The notes under the pieces were generated by a model that was given only the letters and a program-made list of their open reading frames with translations, searched no databases and was not told the origin of the DNA. A stretch of DNA of 64,000 nucleotides from Streptomyces sp. Q6 (GTDB lineage: Bacteria > Actinomycetota > Actinomycetes > Streptomycetales > Streptomycetaceae), in NCBI RefSeq assembly GCF_036967205.1, contig NZ_CP146022.1:124001-188000 (forward strand), read 5' to 3'. This document shows, piece after piece, positions 15,364 to 23,092 of this stretch; the stretch's first letter is position 1, and each line of letters opens with the position of its first letter. Made by a program: the position numbers and the translations under genes.

Positions 15364-16213
15364 GGCTTGTCCCGCAATGATCTTCAGGTGAGTATGGGCC
15401 GGTCGCGGTGTCACGGCCGACCTATCTGGCGAGGTTGAGGTTGTGCAGGCGGGCGAGGCCGAGCATGGCATGGTGGACGCCGTCGCCCTTGAGGCGACAG
15501 TCCCGGAGGATCTTCCAGGTCTTCATGCGGGCAAAAGTGTGCTCGATGCGGGCACGCACCTGCTTGTGGGAGCGATTGTGTTCCTGTTTCCAGTCGGGGA
15601 GTTCCTCGCCGGCCCGGCGGCGGTGCGGCATCACGAGTCCCGTTCCTGGGTAACCGCCGTCGGCGATCGTCACGGTCTTGCCGACGGCGGCCTTCGCTCC
15701 CGATTCTTCCCAGGCTCTGCAGTCGTTGCGGTTGCCCGGCAAGGGCTGGCCGACCACGACGATCTGGCGGGGGTCGGCGTCGATGACGACTTGGTGGTTG
15801 GTGGAGTACCGGTAATTCTTGGACTGTTCGGCGATCGCGTGGTCGCGGGTGGGTACCAGAGCGCCGTCCACGATGAGGGCGGTGCCCTTCGTGAAACGCT
15901 GCCTGGGCTGAAGCGCGAGAAGCGGGCCGAGATGGCCGATGATCCGGTCTGCCGCAGATTTCGAGACGCCGAGCAGCGGAGCGAGTTGGCGCATCGTCAG
16001 GTTCGTGCGCCAGTAAGCCGTTTCGAGCAGTACCCGGTTTTCCAGCGTCAGGCCCCACGGCCGACCCCGCCGTACCGCTTCTGCACCCTCACGCCGCAGT
16101 GCAGTCACCAACCTGCCGAAACAGCGCGGGCTCGGCCCGGTGAAGGGGGTTATCCAGGACGGCTCGGACGTCGTGATCACACCAGCCACAGCAAGATCAT
16201 CACATCGTGACCA
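15364..16213 (-). mobile_element. IS5-superfamily element, ends approximate
   Basis: A single transposase gene is bordered by short inverted ATGATCTT boxes (15377-15384 and complement at 16193-16200) with weaker similarity outside (TCCCG against TCACG). The exact ends and any target duplication could not be fixed. It directly follows the TAG of the element at 14314-15360. A related transposase tail without its element lies at 51905-52063. Confidence 0.65.
15422..16189 (-). CDS. DDE transposase (IS5 superfamily)
   Basis: This 255-residue transposase has an N-terminal helix-turn-helix (TMRQLAPLLGVSKSAADRII) and a DDE domain with IVDGALVPTR, IADGGYPGTGLVMPHR and QVRARIEHTFARMKTWKILR. It is complete, ending RLHNLNLAR. 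It is slightly shorter than the transposase at 14368 and belongs to a different subgroup. Confidence 0.88.
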   Translation of the reverse strand: MAGVITTSEPSWITPFTGPSPRCFGRLVTALRREGAEAVRRGRPWGLTLENRVLLETAYWRTNLTMRQLAPLLGVSKSAADRIIGHLGPLLALQPRQRFTKGTALIVDGALVPTRDHAIAEQSKNYRYSTNHQVVIDADPRQIVVVGQPLPGNRNDCRAWEESGAKAAVGKTVTIADGGYPGTGLVMPHRRRAGEELPDWKQEHNRSHKQVRARIEHTFARMKTWKILRDCRLKGDGVHHAMLGLARLHNLNLAR

Positions 16214-16234
16214 CGTGAGACTGCACGCGAAACC

Positions 16235-16666
16235 TCACGTGGAAAGGCGGAGGTCTCCAGCCCAGCTGTCGCAACGAACTCGGCCCGAGGCAAAGGTCAC
16301 ATCGAATGCGATGCGGCCGCACTTGGGCTCGAACTCTTCCTTCACCGCCAGGACGTCTTCTCCGAGGTGGGCGGCGAACGGCGTCCGATCACCGACCGGA
16401 GCTACCTCGATGCGTCCCCAGCTGTCCACCTCGTAGCCCTCGTGCGGGCGCGAGGACTCCACGATCAGGCACCAGTCCGAGCCGGATGTGACGTGTAGGG
16501 AACTGCCTTGGCCGTCGATCAGCCACACATCCAGTGGATCTTCCGCCTCCTCGTCCCCGCTCCGATGCCAGGCGGCGAAGACCTCCCCCAGTCGGCGCCC
16601 GACCAGGATCTCAGGGCGTGCGCCGGACCCGTTCAACGGACACTGGTTCACCTTCTCGGACTCCAC
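16235..16666 (-). CDS. Hypothetical protein, 143 aa
   Basis: This acidic soluble protein is not recognised. It contains GRRLGEVFAAWHRSGDEE, then a beta-rich part (LDVWLIDGQGSSLHVTSGSD, WCLIVESS) and ends RVRCDSWAGDLRLST. Size, acidity and a lone position beside insertion sequences resemble small immunity proteins, but no domain supports that. It is next to another unknown small protein at 16748 in the same direction, separated by about 80 bp. Confidence 0.6.
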   Translation of the reverse strand: MESEKVNQCPLNGSGARPEILVGRRLGEVFAAWHRSGDEEAEDPLDVWLIDGQGSSLHVTSGSDWCLIVESSRPHEGYEVDSWGRIEVAPVGDRTPFAAHLGEDVLAVKEEFEPKCGRIAFDVTFASGRVRCDSWAGDLRLST

Positions 16667-16747
16667 CCAGCGACCGTACTGTCAGCCAACGTCCCAGCTC
16701 ACACACTTAAACGGGACAGCCCTAGCCGGAGCACTACCGGGCTTGCG

Positions 16748-17188
16748 TCAAAGATCGGGGATCAGGCCGGGCTCGACGCCAAGCGCCACCACGTCCTCGC
16801 GGACTGCCGTCACGAACTGCGCGATCTCCGACACGAGCACATCCCAGCCAACTGGCGAAGTCCACGAGCCCGGCTCAGAGACAGAGCCGACCCGCCATCC
16901 CTCGACAGACCCCACGATCCGCACCTCGCCCACGTCGGCGTAAGACATCGAGTCGAACTCGAAGTCATCGCGGTCGCCGTCCAGCTGGCCCAGCCAACCC
17001 ACTAGGGCGCGCGCCAGTTCAGCCACCGGAAACAGCCCCTCCGCCATCACCACCTGGCTGCCATCCCGGATGACCAAGTCGGCTTCGATGTCCACGAGCA
17101 GAACCCCGAGAGGTGCCGTTTCAGGACGGAGGCCACGGCGGTTCAGATCCGGCATACCCACATTTTGGTACGCGAATTTCACTGCCAT
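16748..17188 (-). CDS. Hypothetical protein, 146 aa
   Basis: The start MAVKFAYQNVGMPDLNRRGL is set by GGAGGG five to six bases upstream. The protein is acidic, with LLVDIEADLVIRDGSQVVMA, a helix FPVAELARALVGWLGQLD, and a strand pair YADVGEVRIVGSVEGWRVGS. This looks like a small cytoplasmic alpha-beta protein of the kind found as toxin-immunity candidates, but the family is not recognised with certainty. The same frame is open upstream into an acetyltransferase remnant (17280-17610), which would give a fused reading frame; the strong internal ribosome site argues for the short form. Confidence 0.65.
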   Translation of the reverse strand: MAVKFAYQNVGMPDLNRRGLRPETAPLGVLLVDIEADLVIRDGSQVVMAEGLFPVAELARALVGWLGQLDGDRDDFEFDSMSYADVGEVRIVGSVEGWRVGSVSEPGSWTSPVGWDVLVSEIAQFVTAVREDVVALGVEPGLIPDL

Positions 17189-17279
17189 TTGGCCCTCCCT
17201 GGAGTCCAAGGGCCCGCAGATCCGCCAGCCACCCAACGCATGAATCCTACCAAGCTGCCCAATAGGGCTCTCTATAGGA

Positions 17280-17610
17280 AAGCGGGACAGCCCTTGGTCG
17301 TCGACGAAACCGAGCCGTCGGTTCATGCCGATGGCCGCTGCGTTGTCGGGGTGGTGGAAGGTCCGCAGCCAAGGCGCGCCGTGAGAACGCGCGAAGCCGA
17401 TGGCCAGGAGCTTCATGGCTGGCGAGATTCCTCTTCCCCGGTGGCCGGCCGGCAGCCCGGTCATCTCGCTGAACGCGTGTCCTTCAGGGTGGAGCGACGT
17501 GGTTGCCCTGCCGACCCGTGAACCGCTGTCCAGGGCGAGAACGACGCCGTGAGGATCGTAGGTCGGTGTCTCGATGCGCTGGGCTACGTACTCGCCGGAC
17601 GTATAGAAAC
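17280..17610 (-). pseudogene. GNAT acetyltransferase C-terminal remnant
   Basis: The minus strand reads FYTSGEYVAQRIETPTYDPH, ALDSGSRVGRATTSLHPEG, then MTGLPAGHRGRGISPAMKLL (the Q/RxxGxG/A acetyl-CoA loop) and NAAAIGMNRRLGF, the usual GNAT C-terminal block. The N-terminal half is missing and the original stop has been lost, so the frame runs on in phase into the gene at 16748-17188. Confidence 0.7.
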
Positions 17611-17752
17611 GTGTAGAACTGCCCCGTTCCTGACCATCGTCGCCCTTGTCGACGCTCCTCGCGGCGGCCCCGGGGACGGACAGCAGGGGGCTCGGAGAGC
17701 GAGCATGATCGTGTACGTCGCGGTGGGTTCCGCCGCACTCTCCGGCTCTGCC

Positions 17753-18991
17753 TCAGCCCACCGCTCCCGGGTCCTGGTACACCGCGCCGAGGGCCAGATG
17801 CGCACCGCCCCGCGCCGCCGCCGTGAACCCGAGACGCGACAGGGCCACCTCGCAGCCGCCCCCGTCGGGCGCCATGACACGCTCGGCGACGACCTCGCGG
17901 ACCCGGTCGAGGATGAGGTCGCCGATGTGGGTGAAGTAGCCGCCGAGTACGACGCGCCCCGGGTTGAGGACGTCGGCGAGCAGCGCGATGCCCAGGCCGA
18001 GCGCGTCGGCGACACGCTCCAGCGCCTCACGGGTCCGTACGTCACCCGCGTCGGCCCGGTCGTGCAGCACGGCGAGCCGGCGCTCCAATGCGACGCCCTG
18101 ATCGTGCACTTCGTCGTCCGCGTCGGCGGCGAGCCGCAGAATCGCGTCGAGGCCCACCATCGTCTCCCAGCACCCGGCGCGCCCGCACACGCACGGCCGG
18201 CGCTCCGGGTCGAGCGGCATGTGCCCGACCTCGCCTGCGAAGCCGGCGGAGCCGCGCAGCAGTCGCCCGCCGCTGATGATGCCCGCGCCGATGCCCCGTT
18301 CTCCGGTGATGCACACCATGTCGGGGATCCGCCCGTGCGCATGCTCGGCTACGGCGCCGAGTTTCGCGTCGTTCTCCACGGTGAGCGGCAGCGCGGCGGC
18401 CCCGAGCCGGTCGAGGAGCCCCGCGGTGACGGCCACGTCGCGCCAGCCCAGGGCGGGTGCGTAACGGACGGCGCCGGCCCGGGTGTCGACGACGCCGGGC
18501 ACGGCGACGGTCAGGCCGACCGCGCGGGCGCCGGCCCGGCCGAGCGCGGCCGTGCACCGCGCGATCGCGCGGGCCGTGAGGTCGAGCACGGCGTCGGCCC
18601 CCGCGTCGCCGACCGCGACGGCCGTGCGGTGCTCGAACGCCACCTCACCGCCGAGTGTGAGCGCGAGGACGTGGACGTAACTGGTGCTGATCTCGACGCC
18701 GATGCCGCAGATGTGTCGCCCGTCGATCCGCACCAGCGTGCCGGGCCGGCCGACCGCGCCCTCACGCCGGGTCGGCCCCTCCCCTGCGAGGCCGAGCCCG
18801 ACGAGTTCGGCGACGAGGCTGGTCACGGTCGGCTTGGGCAGGCCGGTGCCGGTCGCGATCCGGGCTCGGGACAGCGGGCCCTCGTCGCGCAGCATGCGCA
18901 GCACGAGCGCGAGGTTGGCACGCCGGATGGAGCCGCGGTCGCGGGCCCGCGACGGCCCGGACAGGTCGCTCGCGCGCGGTTCAGCCTTCAC
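17753..18991 (-). CDS. ROK-family transcriptional repressor
   Basis: This 412-residue protein has an N-terminal winged helix (residues about 20-80: RRANLALVLRMLRDEGPLSR, RIATGTGLPKPTVTSLVAEL) and a ROK sugar-kinase-like domain. The ROK signature is present: GERGIGAGIISGGRLLRGSA, then GEVGHM and the zinc motif CVCGRAGCWE. Such proteins repress sugar-utilisation genes and release DNA on binding a sugar or sugar phosphate. It is divergent from the secreted protein at 19163, and a 9+9 palindrome at 19101-19127 between them is its likely operator. The inducer is probably a sugar released by the neighbouring enzymes. Confidence 0.9.
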   Translation of the reverse strand: MKAEPRASDLSGPSRARDRGSIRRANLALVLRMLRDEGPLSRARIATGTGLPKPTVTSLVAELVGLGLAGEGPTRREGAVGRPGTLVRIDGRHICGIGVEISTSYVHVLALTLGGEVAFEHRTAVAVGDAGADAVLDLTARAIARCTAALGRAGARAVGLTVAVPGVVDTRAGAVRYAPALGWRDVAVTAGLLDRLGAAALPLTVENDAKLGAVAEHAHGRIPDMVCITGERGIGAGIISGGRLLRGSAGFAGEVGHMPLDPERRPCVCGRAGCWETMVGLDAILRLAADADDEVHDQGVALERRLAVLHDRADAGDVRTREALERVADALGLGIALLADVLNPGRVVLGGYFTHIGDLILDRVREVVAERVMAPDGGGCEVALSRLGFTAAARGGAHLALGAVYQDPGAVG

Positions 18992-19086
18992 TTGTCCCTC
19001 GTCCTTCCCGGCCGCCGGGGGCGCCCGGCACGGTCACATCATCGCAAAGCCGCATCCCCGTGGGGCAGTTGAGGCCGCGACGAGTC

Positions 19087-19127
19087 TTGACAGCCGCGAC
19101 ATTAGTTCGGATCGTAGTCGAACTAAT
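19087..19127 (+). promoter_or_regulatory. Promoter -35 box and palindromic ROK operator
   Basis: A perfect inverted repeat ATTAGTTCG - 9 bp - CGAACTAAT (19101-19127) lies just downstream of a TTGACA box (19087-19092). It would therefore cover the -10 region of a promoter reading toward the gene at 19163. It lies between that gene and the divergent ROK regulator, whose family binds such sites. Confidence 0.75.
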
Positions 19128-19162
19128 TCATCGCCGCGCTGCTGTGATCCAGAGGAGCCCCT

Positions 19163-20980
19163 GTGTCCCCAGCCCGTTCCCACGCCCGCACCAGAGTCGC
19201 CGCCGCGTGCGCGGCCGCGGTCACCGCACTGCTCGGCACCTCCCTGGCCTCGCCCGCGCACGCCGCGAGCGAGGCGGACCACACGGTCACGGTCGGGCAG
19301 AAGGGTCCGTGGACCAACCCCGACGACTCCCCCGCCGCCCCGATCCTCGACAAGGACGGCTCCTTCCATTACCAGTCCGCGCACGCCCTGTACGGCAAGG
19401 ACGATCCGCGCGAATGGAAGTTCTGGACGGGCAGGGACTTCGACGCGGCGCAGCCGGACACGAAGCTCGACACCGCGGTGAACCCGGCCAATCCGGCTGA
19501 CCGCAACGACGACACGACCTGGCGCTGCAACAACTCCCCCACCGGCCGCGAGGCCACGTTCCCGCCCGCCGGATCCTCGTACGCGCAGAAGAACTTCTGC
19601 GACCTCATGGGCGTCTGGGTCGATCCGGACTCGGGCAATTGGTACGGGCTCGTGCACAACGAGTTCACGCCGAGCCCTTTCGGTGACGGCCTGCACTACG
19701 ACGCGATCGACTACGCCGTCTCCAAGGACCACGGCAGGACCTGGGACATCAAGGACCACGTCCTGACCTCGCCGTACAGCACGAAACGCGGTGACGCGAC
19801 CGCGTTCCCGAACGAGACGTACTACTACGGCGACGGCGACCCGCGCCTGTTCGTGGACACCGCGTCCGGCTACTTCTACGTCTACTACAACGCGCGGGCC
19901 ATCCCGAAACCCGGCTCCCCCGGCGGCTGGACCGACGCCAGTCTGGCGCACGTCGCCCGTGCTCCCCTGTCGGCCAAGATGGCGCCGAGTTCGTGGAAGA
20001 AGTGGTACGACGGCGCATGGTCGCAGCCCGGCATCGGCGGCAAGGAGAGCAACATGCTCCCGGTCGACTCGGCCGACGACACCGGGTACACGCCGGTCGA
20101 GCACGACTACGACCCGGCGACGAAGGGGTCGGTCAAGGAGCAGCAGGACGCGGGTGAACTCCCCGCCAAGGCGGACCTGTTGACGATGAACATCGCATGG
20201 AACGCCTACCTCGGCCTCTACATCGGCACACCCGAGGCCATCCACCAGGACAGCACCGAACCCCAGCGGTTCTACGCCACCGACAACCTCGCCACACAGA
20301 AGTGGCGGCTGCTCGGCGACTCCGGGGACTACCTCACCGGCTCCTGGTACCGCTGGTTCCTCGATCCGGTGAACAGGACCAGCTCTCAGATCGTCGGCAG
20401 GACGTTCCGCAACTACTGCTCGTTCCAGTGCTCGGGCGGCAGGGACGGGGAGTACTACGACGCCACGATCGACACCGCGCGGCCTGCGGCACCGGTCAAG
20501 GCGGGCGGCACGTACGCCATCGCGAGCGGGACGGGCCGGTACCTCACGCAGGCGGAGGGCAACACCACCACGTCGGTGGAGGCGAACGGCCTGACCGTAC
20601 GGGGTCGTTGGGTGTTCACACCGACCGGCGACGGCGCGTACGCCGTCTCCAACGCGACCACGCACCGCCTCCTGGGCGTCGACTCGACCCGGAACGCGGG
20701 ACGCGCCTGGTCCGCCAGGCCGACGGTGACGGCGGCACCGGGATCCGGTCCGGCGGTGGGACAGCAGTGGTGGGTGATCCCCGGCCGCGGCGCCGACGGC
20801 GAGCCGAACGGCACGGTCCGCCTGGTCAACCGCTACAGCGGCCTGTCCCTCGGCCTTTCGTCGGACCGCACGAGGGCGGCGGAGACGACACCGGCCCGCG
20901 CGTGGACCGCGCCGAGCGACAGTGGCGTCGGCGCGGGCCGTACGGCGGACGAGCAGACCTTGCGCCTGACCGCCCGCTGA
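19163..20980 (+). CDS. Secreted beta-propeller protein, probable glycoside hydrolase
   Basis: The protein has 605 residues. A signal peptide (RVAAACAAAVTALLGTSLAS plus PAHA) is followed by a propeller-like region with GVWVDPDSGNWYGLVHNEF, the Asp-box-like SKDHGRTW, and YGDGDPRLFVDTASGYFYVY. From about residue 440 a repeat-rich C-terminal domain (GGTYAIASGTGRYLTQAEGN, YAVSNATTHRLLGVDS, LVNRYSGLSLGL) looks like a beta-trefoil carbohydrate-binding module. No catalytic pair is assigned. GTG at 19163 follows AGAGGAG. It is under the putative ROK operator and followed, 113 bp on, by the gene at 21094, so both probably act on one glycan. Confidence 0.7.
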   Translation: MSPARSHARTRVAAACAAAVTALLGTSLASPAHAASEADHTVTVGQKGPWTNPDDSPAAPILDKDGSFHYQSAHALYGKDDPREWKFWTGRDFDAAQPDTKLDTAVNPANPADRNDDTTWRCNNSPTGREATFPPAGSSYAQKNFCDLMGVWVDPDSGNWYGLVHNEFTPSPFGDGLHYDAIDYAVSKDHGRTWDIKDHVLTSPYSTKRGDATAFPNETYYYGDGDPRLFVDTASGYFYVYYNARAIPKPGSPGGWTDASLAHVARAPLSAKMAPSSWKKWYDGAWSQPGIGGKESNMLPVDSADDTGYTPVEHDYDPATKGSVKEQQDAGELPAKADLLTMNIAWNAYLGLYIGTPEAIHQDSTEPQRFYATDNLATQKWRLLGDSGDYLTGSWYRWFLDPVNRTSSQIVGRTFRNYCSFQCSGGRDGEYYDATIDTARPAAPVKAGGTYAIASGTGRYLTQAEGNTTTSVEANGLTVRGRWVFTPTGDGAYAVSNATTHRLLGVDSTRNAGRAWSARPTVTAAPGSGPAVGQQWWVIPGRGADGEPNGTVRLVNRYSGLSLGLSSDRTRAAETTPARAWTAPSDSGVGAGRTADEQTLRLTAR

Positions 20981-21093
20981 TCTCCCGGCCGACCACGGCG
21001 CGACCGGCACTCGGCCCGCTCCCTCCCCTCCCTTCCCCGTCCAGCTCACCCGGCCGGATTCGGCCCCTGGCACTGCCCGCAAGGAGAACCATC

Positions 21094-23073
21094 GTGCCCG
21101 CCCGCTACCACCTGCGTTTCCAGGTCGCCCCCGGGCCCGATGCCGAGCGGCACGCGGTCGAACTCGCCGCCTTCTGCCGGGAGTCGGGGGTCGAGGAGGC
21201 GGTGCTGCTGCTGGCCGCGGAGGAGTTCCACGCCGGTCACCCCACGGCCGTCGAGGAGGAAGTCCTGTACGAGACCGTGTCCCGGACGTCCGCCGTCCTG
21301 CGGGACGCCGGGATCGGTGTGAGCCTCAACCCGTGGGTCACGACGGGGCACGCCGATCGCGGGCGCCGGGACCGGCACGGCTTCGCGCCCATGGTGGGAC
21401 CGGACGGGACGGTCGCCACCGCCCAGGCATCCTTCGCCTGCCCCGTCTGGCGCTCCTGGCTCGCCGCCCATTACGGCCGGTTCGCCCGACTGGGCTTCCG
21501 TGTGCTGTGGCTGGAGGACGACTTCCGCTACCACAACCACGCGCCGCTCACCTGGGGCGGCGGCTTCGAGCCGTTGATGCTGGAGCGGTTCGCGTGGGTC
21601 GCCGGAGAACAGGTCACGCGCGAGCGGCTGGTGGCGGCCGTGACCGCGCCCGGGACTCCGCATCCCTGGCGGGCGCTGCTGCAACAGGTATGGCGCGAGG
21701 CGCAGTTGGAGGTCGCGGCCCTGGTCGCCGAGTGCGTGGACACGTGTACGGAGGGGCGTTCGCGGGTGGGTCTGATGAGTTCCGTTCCGGGTGCGCACGG
21801 CGTGGAGGGGCGCGACTGGGCCGGCCTCTTCGACGCCCTGGCGATCGGCGGCGAGGCGGTGCAGCGGCCGCACTTCGCGCCGTACAGTGACACGCCGGGC
21901 CGCACCCTGAGCGGCAGCGTCTGGTTGTTGGAGGAGCAGCGGGCGTTGCGTCCGGCCCATGTGCGCAGCGAACCCGAGATCGAGAACTGGCCGCACACCG
22001 CCTGGTCCAAGTCCGACACCCAGACGTGGTCCGAGCTGGTCGCCGCCCAACTCTCCGGCGCCGACGCCCTGTTGCTCAATCTACATCCCACCCACACGGG
22101 CCGGGCCGGCCGTCACCCGCGCATCGCCGAGCTGCTGCGCCGCTCGCGCCCCGCCCTCGATCTCGTCGCCGCCCGCACGGCGGACGCGCTCGGCACGGCA
22201 GGAGTGTCTCTCGTCGTACGCCCCGACGCGGCGGCCCACGCCCGCACGCACCGCCCCGGCCACCTCGGCGACCTGGCCGTCGAAACGACCCCCTGCGCCG
22301 ACTTCCTCCTCCGCAACGGCGTCCCGGTCACCGCCGAAGACGCCCCGGTACGCGTCCTGTTCGGGCCGACCGCGTACGCCGTGAGCGACGACGACCTGCG
22401 CCACCTGCTGAGCGGCGGCCTGCTCCTGGACGGCATCGCGGCCCATATCCTCGCCGAACGCGGCTTCGCGGAACTGATCGGTGTCACGGTCGCCGAACGC
22501 GTCGACCGCGAGCAGGGCTCCTACGCGTACGAAACGACGCAGGACGAAGACCTGCTGCTCAGCGTCAATACCCAACCCGCCCTGGCGCGCCTGCGACCGC
22601 ACCCCGGCACGGAACTCCTGACCACCGTCCGCACACCGGCCGGCCGCGCCTGGGGCGTGGGCCGCAGCCTGTACACCAACCGGCTCGGCGGCCGCGTGGC
22701 CGTGCTGGCCGCGACCCGCCCCGACCAGCTCCCGTACGACGACGAGGGTCGACGTCTCCTGCACACCACGATCCGCGCTCTGGAAGGCTCCCGACCTGCG
22801 TTGCCGCTGATCAGCGGCGGCCCCCATCTGATCCCCCACCTCCTGCGCACCCCGACCGGCCGCCACCTGGCCATAGCGAACGGCAGCGCGGACCCGGCCA
22901 CCCCTCGTATCTCCGTACCGGGCCGATCCCCAGCCGAAGCCCAGTTGCTGTCCCCGCTGGCGGAACCGATGCCCGTACCCACTGTCGAAGCGACACTGCC
23001 TCATCGGGGCTGGCTCCTCTTGAACCTGCCGCCGGAGGGTGAATCGGATCATTCACCTCGCCCGGACCGGTGA
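21094..23073 (+). CDS. Putative intracellular glycosidase, unassigned
   Basis: This 659-residue protein has no signal peptide. The N-terminal 350 residues look like a TIM barrel (LLLAAEEFHAGHP, LNPWVTTGHADRGRRD, FRVLWLEDDFRYHNHAPL, IENWPHTAWSKSD); acidic residues in LEDDF and SEPEIEN are candidate catalytic ones. The remainder (VSLVVRPDAAAHARTH, GGLLLDGIAAHILAERGF, PALPLISGGPHLIPHL) resembles the trimerisation-like and beta-sandwich parts of GH42-type enzymes. The exact family is not recognised. GTG at 21094 follows AAGGAG. An earlier open frame (from 20197) overlaps the upstream gene and is a shadow. Confidence 0.65.
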   Translation: MPARYHLRFQVAPGPDAERHAVELAAFCRESGVEEAVLLLAAEEFHAGHPTAVEEEVLYETVSRTSAVLRDAGIGVSLNPWVTTGHADRGRRDRHGFAPMVGPDGTVATAQASFACPVWRSWLAAHYGRFARLGFRVLWLEDDFRYHNHAPLTWGGGFEPLMLERFAWVAGEQVTRERLVAAVTAPGTPHPWRALLQQVWREAQLEVAALVAECVDTCTEGRSRVGLMSSVPGAHGVEGRDWAGLFDALAIGGEAVQRPHFAPYSDTPGRTLSGSVWLLEEQRALRPAHVRSEPEIENWPHTAWSKSDTQTWSELVAAQLSGADALLLNLHPTHTGRAGRHPRIAELLRRSRPALDLVAARTADALGTAGVSLVVRPDAAAHARTHRPGHLGDLAVETTPCADFLLRNGVPVTAEDAPVRVLFGPTAYAVSDDDLRHLLSGGLLLDGIAAHILAERGFAELIGVTVAERVDREQGSYAYETTQDEDLLLSVNTQPALARLRPHPGTELLTTVRTPAGRAWGVGRSLYTNRLGGRVAVLAATRPDQLPYDDEGRRLLHTTIRALEGSRPALPLISGGPHLIPHLLRTPTGRHLAIANGSADPATPRISVPGRSPAEAQLLSPLAEPMPVPTVEATLPHRGWLLLNLPPEGESDHSPRPDR

Positions 23074-23092
23074 TCCCCGACCACGACGCCTG

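Noticed and set aside
17549-19072. 507-codon plus-strand frame
   Set aside because: It lies antisense to the ROK gene and has no family features; the ROK domain is unmistakable on the minus strand.
20197-21093. N-terminal extension of the glycosidase frame, nearly 300 codons
   Set aside because: It overlaps the coding sequence of the secreted protein in another frame, is Arg/Pro-rich, and a proper GTG with AAGGAG occurs at 21094.
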